From an uncultured Pseudobdellovibrionaceae bacterium (lineage in GTDB: Bacteria; Bdellovibrionota; Bdellovibrionia; Bdellovibrionales; Bdellovibrionaceae): 5,407 nucleotides of DNA. The DNA is taken from the NCBI GenBank assembly GCA_937900305.1, contig CALCCV010000330.1:1-5407 (forward strand). The letters run 5' to 3'. Positions 1 to 4,941 of the stretch are shown piece by piece (positions within the stretch are counted from its first letter, which is position 1; each line of letters begins with the position of its first letter). A program made the position numbers and the translations under genes. Below the pieces are notes generated by a model, which saw nothing but the letters and a program-made list of their open reading frames with translations, was not told where the DNA came from and ran no database searches.

Positions 1-911
1 GCAAGCGCCAAGTCTTTTAACCACAACAGCCACAGTCCAAAAAGTTTATGGACGGACTTACAATCGTTTTTCTCCCAAAACTCCCACTGCTCCGACGGGA
101 CCTGCTGGTGAAGAGCCAGCGCTGGCGTCAAACTCCACTCACTCAAGCGCAGCTGCAGAAGTAAATTCATCGCAGGGCCGGCATAGGGCCCCTGAAGAAG
201 TTTGAAAACCTCCTCTTTCACTCGCTCTGCCGAGACCTGTTGCAACCCCTCTCGAACTTTTGCAATGGCAGTGATTAACTGATCATCGAGCTGAAAGCCA
301 AGTTCAGCGCGAAAACGCAGAGCTCGCAAAATTCGCAAGTAATCTTCTGAAAATCGAGCGACCGGATCACCAACGACCACAATTCTCTGTGCTTTGAGGT
401 CCGCCACCCCACCAACAAAATCAAAAACCTTTTGCACAAATGGATCATAAAACAAGGCATTCAATGTGAAATCTCGGCGACGGGCATCTTCATCCGCTGT
501 CGACCATTCAACAGATTCAGGCCGACGCCCGTCTTTGTAGTCACCATCGCTTCGAAAGGTTGCGACGTCATAAACTTCGCCCTCTTCAATAACTAAAATA
601 ACTCCAAAAGATTTTCCCACTCCTTCGGTGCGAGAAAAAAGAGACTCCACATCTTCAGGCAAGGCATTGGTCACGATGTCAAAATCTCGCGGGGGACGTT
701 GCAAAAACAAATCGCGAACGCATCCTCCAGCAAGCCAAGCCACAAATCCCGCCGCTTGCAACCGAATACAAATGTTTTTGGCGCCCTCGTAAGCCGGGAA
801 CTGCTCATAAAAAACTTCAGCCATCTCGAACTGTTGAGCTTTGCGTAAATTTTCTTGCCAGGCTGCTGAATCTATCGGATGCAGATGTGAAGTCAGATGA
901 CGATTTGCCAT
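1..911 (-). CDS. Class II CCA-adding enzyme / poly(A) polymerase family nucleotidyltransferase, C-terminus missing
   Basis: Template-independent RNA nucleotidyltransferase that adds CCA or A residues to tRNA or other RNA 3' ends in the cytoplasm. I translated 303 codons from the ATG at 911 down to the left edge with no stop, so the C-terminal end lies outside. Visible family motifs are LAGGCVRDLFL (about residues 60-70) with the GG and RD nucleotide-binding pairs, DFDIV (76-80) with the two metal-binding aspartates D76 and D78, RRDFTLNALFYDP (145-157), EDYLRILRALRFRAELGF (189-206) and the helical-domain motif VSAERVKEE (226-234). Residues 1-45 form an N-terminal extension before the catalytic head. 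The segment GVGKSFGVILV (97-107) lacks the downstream h[HQL]V element reported for gammaproteobacterial poly(A) polymerases, which slightly favours CCA or A addition. The exact substrate cannot be decided here. No clear Shine-Dalgarno precedes the ATG; M30 is an alternative start, also without one. It is divergent from queG, 20 bp away. Confidence 0.93.
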   Translation of the reverse strand, partial: MANRHLTSHLHPIDSAAWQENLRKAQQFEMAEVFYEQFPAYEGAKNICIRLQAAGFVAWLAGGCVRDLFLQRPPRDFDIVTNALPEDVESLFSRTEGVGKSFGVILVIEEGEVYDVATFRSDGDYKDGRRPESVEWSTADEDARRRDFTLNALFYDPFVQKVFDFVGGVADLKAQRIVVVGDPVARFSEDYLRILRALRFRAELGFQLDDQLITAIAKVREGLQQVSAERVKEEVFKLLQGPYAGPAMNLLLQLRLSEWSLTPALALHQQVPSEQWEFWEKNDCKSVHKLFGLWLLWLKDLAL

Positions 912-931
912 AGAACTGAAGTCTAAAAAAT
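912..931. promoter_or_regulatory. 20-bp divergent gap between the nucleotidyltransferase and queG
   Basis: Only 20 AT-rich bases separate the two divergent start codons. Neither strand shows a convincing Shine-Dalgarno sequence. An in-frame TGA at 917-919 precludes a longer queG reading frame. Any promoters must therefore lie within the opposite gene's coding sequence, or the transcripts have very short or no leaders. This is inferred from spacing alone; no -10/-35 pair was identified. Confidence 0.4.
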
Positions 932-1957
932 ATGTCAGCAAAAGACAATGCTCCAATCACAAATATTCACTCCCTCTTCCAGAAGAATGGCATCGAACGT
1001 TGGGGCCTTGCTCCGCTGGCCTATCAATCCGTCGAGGCGTATCGAAACTGGCTTGAGAAAAACCTGTTTGGCGATATGAAATATCTCCGCGAACATTTGC
1101 CGATCAAAGAAAATCCGCAAAGCCATTTTCCCGGCCTCACTCATGCCATCGTATTTGCCGCCTCTTATTTGCCATCCCGTGGGCCGATCACGTCGCTGCC
1201 GATTGCAAAATATGCCAATCAGCCCGACTATCACCTCTGGTTTAAAAATCAGCTAAAGGCCGTCTGTGCAGATTTGACCAATCAATTCCCCCAAAATCTT
1301 TTTTTACCGATGGTCGACTCTGGACCCATTCTTGAAAGAGATTTAGCTTACCAAGCCGGATTGGGTTGGATTGGCAAAAACACCTGCGTGATCGATCGAA
1401 ATGCAGGTTCATTTTTTTTCATTGGCGAAATTCTCACGAACCTGACAGAGATTGATAAGGCCCCACTCCCAGCCCACTTTCATTGCGGAACCTGCACTCG
1501 ATGCCTTGACGCCTGTCCCACCGGCGCCCTTGAGGAGCCTTTTTTTTTAAATCCGCAAAAGTGCATCAGCTATTGGAATATCGAAGCCAAGTCCATTCCG
1601 CCTCCACCTTTGAGAAAGGCCGTCGGTCAGTATTTTTTCGGGTGTGATATTTGCCAAGATGTGTGTCCATGGAATCTCAAAATTCATCGTGAACAGTTGC
1701 ATGTTCGCTGGTCAGCCAATGAACCCGCGCTCTCTGAATTAACAGAAATTCTCAGGGCCTCTCACAAAGCCCTACAGCGAAAATTTTTTGGGACCCCCCT
1801 CTCGAGGGCCAGACCCATTGGCCTCAAACGCAATGCCCTTTTGGTGATCGCTCATCATCAATTGATCAGCTTGCGCGCCGAAGTTCTTCGCTATCGGGAC
1901 CATCCCGAACTCGCAGAGTTGGCGGCGTGGACGGTGGCTGCTCTCGATGACCTATAA
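932..1957 (+). CDS. queG: Epoxyqueuosine reductase QueG
   Basis: Cobalamin-dependent iron-sulfur enzyme of the cytoplasm that reduces epoxyqueuosine to queuosine in tRNA, the last step of queuosine synthesis. The 341 residues are near the usual length. The N-terminal cobalamin-binding part holds DSGPILERDLAYQAGLGWIG (129-148), where D129 sits at the place of the family's proposed catalytic aspartate, followed by KN and then GSFFFIGEIL (159-168). The ferredoxin-like part has cluster cysteines C185, C188, C191 and C195 (CGTCTRCLDACPTGAL), then C211 in KCISYWNIE, and C238, C241 and C245 in FGCDICQDVCPWN, which together fit two [4Fe-4S] clusters. The C-terminal RNALLVIAHH and HPELAELAAWTVAAL match the short HEAT-like tail of QueG proteins. 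The start is fixed by an upstream in-frame stop at 917. Runs of eight T (1412-1419) and nine T (1540-1548) occur but the frame is intact. No tgt or queA is visible nearby. Confidence 0.97.
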   Translation: MSAKDNAPITNIHSLFQKNGIERWGLAPLAYQSVEAYRNWLEKNLFGDMKYLREHLPIKENPQSHFPGLTHAIVFAASYLPSRGPITSLPIAKYANQPDYHLWFKNQLKAVCADLTNQFPQNLFLPMVDSGPILERDLAYQAGLGWIGKNTCVIDRNAGSFFFIGEILTNLTEIDKAPLPAHFHCGTCTRCLDACPTGALEEPFFLNPQKCISYWNIEAKSIPPPPLRKAVGQYFFGCDICQDVCPWNLKIHREQLHVRWSANEPALSELTEILRASHKALQRKFFGTPLSRARPIGLKRNALLVIAHHQLISLRAEVLRYRDHPELAELAAWTVAALDDL

Positions 1958-2018
1958 GATTCAGATCGGCCTGTCTGCTCGCAAAATCACCCCCATCGGT
2001 CCGGCGCAAGACGAATAA
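1947..2018 (+). other. Possible 23-codon reading frame overlapping the queG stop
   Basis: An ATG at 1947 overlaps the end of queG by 11 bases in another frame, as in translationally coupled genes. It reads 23 codons (starting MTYKIQIGLS) to a TAA at 2016. Beyond that stop the same frame stays open to 2240, entering yihY. It could be a tiny leader peptide, the remnant of a decayed gene, or chance. I do not recognise the peptide. The rest of the 156-bp queG-yihY gap shows no convincing terminator or promoter. Confidence 0.15.
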
Positions 2019-2113
2019 AGATGGCAAGCCATTTGCTCTTTGCTTCCCAAGCGGGGCGAAACGAGGCAAGGTTCTCTTTTTGTTAGAGCCCTACGAACCA
2101 GGGAGCCAGTAAC

Positions 2114-3088
2114 ATGTCTAATAACATCAAGTCGGTCGGTCGTACGATGGGCCGGTGGATTGATAAATTCTTTCGTGATGACCTCTTCACTCTGTCGGCA
2201 GCTCTTTCCTTTTACACGGCGCTGTCCTTGGCGCCGCTGATGGTGCTGTGCTTGACTTTGTTCGCTAGTTTTAGCGATTACATGCACAACGAATTGATTC
2301 TGCAAATCTCAGCCCTCGTGGGCCCCAGCGCTGGCGAAGCTTTGAAGATGATCATCACGAATATTCAGGATCGCCCTGACCTGCAATCTCTCGCCGGCTG
2401 GTGGAGTGCCGCCACCCTGTTTGTTTCGGCCAGCGTCGCGTTTGGCCAACTGAAAGAGGCGATGAATCGCATCTTCGAAGTGACTGCCATGGATTTTTCA
2501 AATTTATCTTTTGGCCAAACGGCCCACTACTATCTGAAAGATCGGCTCCTCAATATCGGAATCGTGCTGACATTTTTATTTATGACTCTAGTCTCTTTGA
2601 TTTTTTCATCGGCCGTGACTTTGGTTTTGTCACGGGCAGCTCAGCTTTTAGGTTTGATCGGAGAAATGATCATTTCGGGTTTGATTTTCTGGTCGGCATT
2701 CACGCTGATCTACAAATGGATGCCTCGCACTCCTGTTCCCTGGCGCGCTGCTTTTCGCGGCGCCCTGTTTACTGGTATCGCATTCGGCATTGGCAAACTT
2801 TTGATTGGACTCTATTTAGGCAACACGGCTGTCAGCTCTGCTTACGGAGCGGCCGGTTCACTGATGGTGCTTTTGGTTTGGGTTTACTACTCTTCGTTAA
2901 TCATTTTTGTCGGTGCTGAGGTTTCTTTTTTAGCAAAAGCTGCGATTGTGCGCAAAGAGGCACGAGCCCCTTTGCAAACTTCGCAAATTCCAACTAAAGG
3001 CCCAGCTTCTTCATCAGTTCGTCAATCTGATCCTGGCCCATCTTCCCATCGCCCGCCGCCTTCGGTCCAGCGTCCACACTCATCCTAA
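2114..3088 (+). CDS. YihY/BrkB-family inner-membrane protein
   Basis: Polytopic inner-membrane protein of the YihY/virulence factor BrkB family; the molecular role of the family is not firmly established (it was once called ribonuclease BN, wrongly). Family hallmarks seen are LSAALSFYTALSLAPLMVL (27-45), WWSAATLFVSASVAFGQLKE followed by AMNRIFEV (about 96-123), and YGAAGSLMVLLVWVYYSSLI (244-263) ending in FVGAEVSF. About six hydrophobic segments can be drawn: roughly 28-53, 97-115, 147-173, 183-203, 213-235 and 245-275. A GGGAG ribosome-binding site at 2101-2105 and an in-frame TAG at 2084 support this start. Residues 283-324 form a polar Pro/Ser-rich tail beyond the conserved core, and residues from about 294 are encoded opposite the end of the convergent gene, so this tail looks like overprinted sequence gained after loss of an earlier stop. 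Same strand as queG but 156 bp apart, so an operon is uncertain. Confidence 0.93.
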   Translation: MSNNIKSVGRTMGRWIDKFFRDDLFTLSAALSFYTALSLAPLMVLCLTLFASFSDYMHNELILQISALVGPSAGEALKMIITNIQDRPDLQSLAGWWSAATLFVSASVAFGQLKEAMNRIFEVTAMDFSNLSFGQTAHYYLKDRLLNIGIVLTFLFMTLVSLIFSSAVTLVLSRAAQLLGLIGEMIISGLIFWSAFTLIYKWMPRTPVPWRAAFRGALFTGIAFGIGKLLIGLYLGNTAVSSAYGAAGSLMVLLVWVYYSSLIIFVGAEVSFLAKAAIVRKEARAPLQTSQIPTKGPASSSVRQSDPGPSSHRPPPSVQRPHSS

Positions 3089-3524
3089 AATCAGCGCTAA
3101 ACTTTTCGGCCACCCACTTCAAGCGGGTCAAAAAGGCTTCGGGCACTCGGGCTCGCAAATCTTGAACCGTTTGATCGAGATGATCCATCAGTTCCGCCAG
3201 ATTTTCCGTGGCATCCAAGAGCAACCCGACACAGATATCATAAAAATCTTTATTGTCTTTGATCTGCGAAGTTTTGTAGCCCACCGACTTACAGACGGCC
3301 GCGTAGTCAGCCACCCAATGAATCGGATGGTCTTCGGGCGCCATCATGGCGACGCTTTTTGCGGCCCCCATAATGCGATCCACTTTCTGACCGTACTGCT
3401 CTAAAGTCGAGACTTTACTGAAGTCACCTTCGGCCTCCTCGAGAATTTCGAGAATTTCGTCCACGATCTGCTTGGACTCCAACACAAAATCACTTAGAAT
3501 TTCATTATCCAACATGCTTTTCAT
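2994..3524 (-). CDS. Helical protein with a CheZ-like C-terminal tail, function unknown
   Basis: Not recognised as a named family. The 176 residues look almost entirely helical, acidic and soluble, with no signal peptide or membrane segment. Residues 10-75 resemble a histidine-phosphotransfer-like helical bundle, but where such a domain would carry the phosphorylated histidine (around VDRIMGAAKSV, 48-58) there is none. Residues 93-96 (DFYD) followed by a helix resemble the CheZ active-site helix (DFQDLTGQ in E. coli), yet the catalytic glutamine position is a glycine (G100). After a flexible linker (about 150-160, Gly/Ala/Pro/Lys) the protein ends with MGQDQIDELMKKLGL, close to the CheY-binding CheZ tail SQDQVDDLLDSLGF and to the FliM N-terminal peptide. 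I infer a CheY or receiver-domain partner. An in-frame TAA directly before the ATG at 3524 fixes the longest start; M4 is an alternative. Its 3' end overlaps yihY by 95 bp, and it diverges from the HD-GYP-like gene. Confidence 0.85.
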   Translation of the reverse strand: MKSMLDNEILSDFVLESKQIVDEILEILEEAEGDFSKVSTLEQYGQKVDRIMGAAKSVAMMAPEDHPIHWVADYAAVCKSVGYKTSQIKDNKDFYDICVGLLLDATENLAELMDHLDQTVQDLRARVPEAFLTRLKWVAEKFSADFRMSVDAGPKAAGDGKMGQDQIDELMKKLGL

Positions 3525-3564
3525 TTAAGAATCTTGTCCCCCAAAAAGCAAGAGAAAGTCGTTC
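3525..3564. promoter_or_regulatory. 40-bp divergent intergenic region
   Basis: The 40 bases between the start codons of the helical CheZ-tail protein and the HD-GYP-like protein must hold or abut the control elements of both. On the plus strand a weak AGAGA (3551-3555) precedes the ATG at 3565. On the minus strand a GGGGGA stretch (complement of TCCCCC near 3537-3542) sits about 12 bases before its ATG, further away than usual. No clear -10/-35 pair is visible, so promoters may extend into the coding regions. Confidence 0.4.
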
Positions 3565-4506
3565 ATGGATTACACTAGCATAAGGGTCAGTACACTTCGA
3601 GGCGATCAAAAGATCGATTTCAATGCGTACCTCAAAATCAACGAAAAAATGATCCTCTATCTCCGCAGCGGAGATCACTTTGACGGTGAACGGCTGAAGC
3701 GATTGAAGGAAAAAAAACTTAAAAAAATGTTTATTCTTGCCACTCAGGAACCGTCCTATAGATCCTATCTCGATAAGAACATTCAGATGGCCTACGACAA
3801 CTCTTCGGGCAAAGACCTCAGCACTCGCGTTGAAATCATCCAGGGCCAGCAACAGAGTCACACCGAAGAGGTTTTTGAAAATCCCGAAAACGCAACGGCC
3901 TATGCCTCTGCCAAAAATGCGGCCGGGGCTTATGTCCAATTTCTGCTGACGAACACCGACGCCGTCGGCACCGTTTTAAAAATGGAAAACGCCGATCAAA
4001 ACGTAGCTCACCACGGAGTTTCTGTCGCCACTCTCGCGGTGGCGTTGGCAGAAAAACTGGGTATCAATACGCCCGCGCAAGTTCAACTTTTGGCACTCGG
4101 TGGACTTCTCCACGACATGGGTCACACCGACAGTGGAATGGACATTGCCAGACCCCGCTCCTCATTTAATGCCGAAGAAAAAGCTTTGTACGAACAGCAT
4201 CCGGCTCGCAGTGCCGAGCGGGTGCGCGATAAGAAACACTTCGACGCACAAGTCATTCGGATCATCTCCCAACACGAAGAGACCTTGAAAGGCACTGGCT
4301 TTCCTGGCCGCTTGCAAGAGCGCGAATTAGATCCAATGTCATTGATCGTGGGCGCCGCCAATGCCCTCGATCGGCTTCTGACTTTCGAAAAAGTTCCTCG
4401 TCTCGAAGCGTGCAAAAGGTTGCTCATCGATCAACTTGGAAATTATGAGTTGGATCACCTTCAAAAATTGGCTGATATTGCTCGACAGATTCCGAACAGC
4501 CCTTAA
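3565..4506 (+). CDS. Unorthodox HD-GYP-like phosphohydrolase domain protein
   Basis: Cytoplasmic protein of the HD/HD-GYP family, whose typical members hydrolyse cyclic-di-GMP. Residues 1-75 form a separate N-terminal domain (FNAYLKINEKMILYLRSGD, 19-37, then a lysine-rich helix), and residues about 140-300 the HD domain. Retained metal-site residues are H150, H183-D184 (LLHDMGH), H212 (YEQHPA) and H237 (SQHEE). Several positions differ from canonical HD-GYP proteins: HDxGK reads HDMGH, the glutamate four residues before the first histidine is N146, HHE reads HEE (H237-E239), GYP reads GFP (GTGFP, 243-247), and the aspartate of ADxxDAL is N266 while D269 is kept. A structurally studied Bdellovibrio HD-GYP protein (Bd1817) is of similar size and also lacks the GYP tyrosine, so this may be a relative; that is from memory. 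It may be a two-metal enzyme, a weak phosphodiesterase or a nucleotide-binding effector. Divergent from the CheZ-tail gene. Confidence 0.88.
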   Translation: MDYTSIRVSTLRGDQKIDFNAYLKINEKMILYLRSGDHFDGERLKRLKEKKLKKMFILATQEPSYRSYLDKNIQMAYDNSSGKDLSTRVEIIQGQQQSHTEEVFENPENATAYASAKNAAGAYVQFLLTNTDAVGTVLKMENADQNVAHHGVSVATLAVALAEKLGINTPAQVQLLALGGLLHDMGHTDSGMDIARPRSSFNAEEKALYEQHPARSAERVRDKKHFDAQVIRIISQHEETLKGTGFPGRLQERELDPMSLIVGAANALDRLLTFEKVPRLEACKRLLIDQLGNYELDHLQKLADIARQIPNSP

Positions 4507-4582
4507 CAAAAATTCAAATCTTCCAACAGACATCCAACATCCGTCCCTCGATAACTCTTTGCCTTCATAGAATAACTGCGCT

Positions 4583-4609
4583 AATTCGGACCTCTTGAAA
4601 ATCCGAATT
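4583..4609. repeat. Perfect 8-bp inverted repeat, possible operator or leader hairpin
   Basis: AATTCGGA (4583-4590) is matched exactly by TCCGAATT (4602-4609) across an 11-base loop. It lies in the 130-bp gap between the HD-GYP-like gene and the secreted-protein gene. A near-consensus -10 (TAGAAT, 4568-4573) sits just upstream, so the repeat would fall at about the transcription start, as an operator or 5' hairpin; no matching -35 is seen. It lacks a following T run, which argues against a rho-independent terminator for the upstream gene. Confidence 0.5.
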
Positions 4610-4636
4610 CACCAGTGAATCAAGAAAGGTCGAAAG

Positions 4637-4777
4637 ATGATGCGACTTGTTGCTATGCTGTCGATTTTTTTAGCAGGCGTTCTCCCTTGCCTCGCCTTCG
4701 ATCTGGCCACACAGCCCTTTCATTTGGCCAATCCCACCGTCGACATTCAATCTTATGACCTGCACATGGTGGTTCCC
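4637..4777 (+). CDS. N-terminus of a secreted protein, cut by the junction (possibly M1 peptidase-like)
   Basis: Starts at ATG 4637 (or the next ATG at 4640) behind an AAAGGT ribosome-binding site at 4625-4630. Residues 1-20 are a signal peptide: a charged start (MMR), a hydrophobic core and a likely signal peptidase I site after CLA (residues 18-20). The cysteine is not in a lipobox. The next 25 residues include ANPTVDIQSYDLHM (31-44), which faintly resembles the start of M1-family aminopeptidases (VDV.HYDL); this is a weak guess. About 46 codons are native. After that the frame runs on to 4945, but those residues are antisense to rplW and are an artefact of the join. The real gene is expected to be much longer in its source genome. 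Confidence 0.6.
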
Positions 4778-4780
4778 GAC
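4765..4780. other. Chimeric junction between two unrelated genomes
   Basis: To the left, codons of the plus-strand secreted protein are credible up to about MVV (4766-4774). To the right, the minus-strand L23 sequence is credible up to FGEKV (ending at 4778). Between these points both genes lose their family continuation. GC content and third-position G/C rise sharply to the right of this point. The exact breakpoint cannot be placed more closely because a few bases may be shared by both sides. Confidence 0.85.
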
Positions 4781-4939
4781 CTTCTCGCCGAAGACCTGCT
4801 CGACCGCGATCTTGATCTGGGTCTTGTTCGAGTTCGGGTGCACCACGAACGTGTAGACGTTGTCCTCGATCAACCCGTAGGCCTTCTCCGAGATCACCGG
4901 CGCCAGGATGATGTCACGCGGGTCTGCGTGCGTAGCCAT
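4778..4939 (-). CDS. rplW: Ribosomal protein L23, actinobacterial type, C-terminal half missing
   Basis: Large-subunit protein that binds 23S rRNA next to the peptide exit tunnel and docks trigger factor and the signal recognition particle. The start MATHADPRDIILAPVISEKA (residues 1-20), then YGLIEDNVYTF and SNKTQIKIAVEQVF, match actinobacterial L23, most like Mycobacteriales as I remember them. After FGEKV (residue 54 of about 100) the expected continuation (VNT.NRQGK and the basic loop) is absent. The frame continues to 4670, but that part is antisense to the signal-peptide gene and is not L23. The ATG at 4939 lies 2 bp after the rplD stop and is preceded by a strong AAGGAGG, as expected in an S10 operon. 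Confidence 0.93.
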
Positions 4940-4941
4940 GC

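Noticed and set aside
1412..1548. Runs of eight and nine T in queG as possible slippage or frameshift sites
   Set aside because: The QueG frame is intact through both runs with conserved residues on each side, so there is no sign that slippage is used.
2068..2092. CTCT...AGAG hairpin with T run before yihY as a terminator
   Set aside because: The stem is only four bases and the T run is in the loop, not after the stem.
2401..2919. 172-codon plus-strand frame inside yihY
   Set aside because: It lies wholly within the clear YihY coding sequence in another frame, has no family resemblance, and its residues (many Phe, Cys, Arg) look like a shadow translation.
2946..3404. 152-codon plus-strand frame opposite the helical protein
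   Set aside because: Antisense shadow of the 176-residue gene; no recognisable domain and no good ribosome-binding site.
3439..3456. Tandem 9-bp repeat TCGAGAATT
   Set aside because: It simply encodes the repeated helix residues EILEIL in the helical protein; only two copies and no sign of a wider repeat.
3505..3939. 144-codon minus-strand frame opposite the HD-GYP-like gene
   Set aside because: Antisense shadow of the well-supported N-terminal half of the HD-GYP-like protein.
4670..4777. Continuation of the rplW frame past FGEKV
   Set aside because: Not L23-like; it is antisense to the signal-peptide gene and arises only because the join keeps a frame open.
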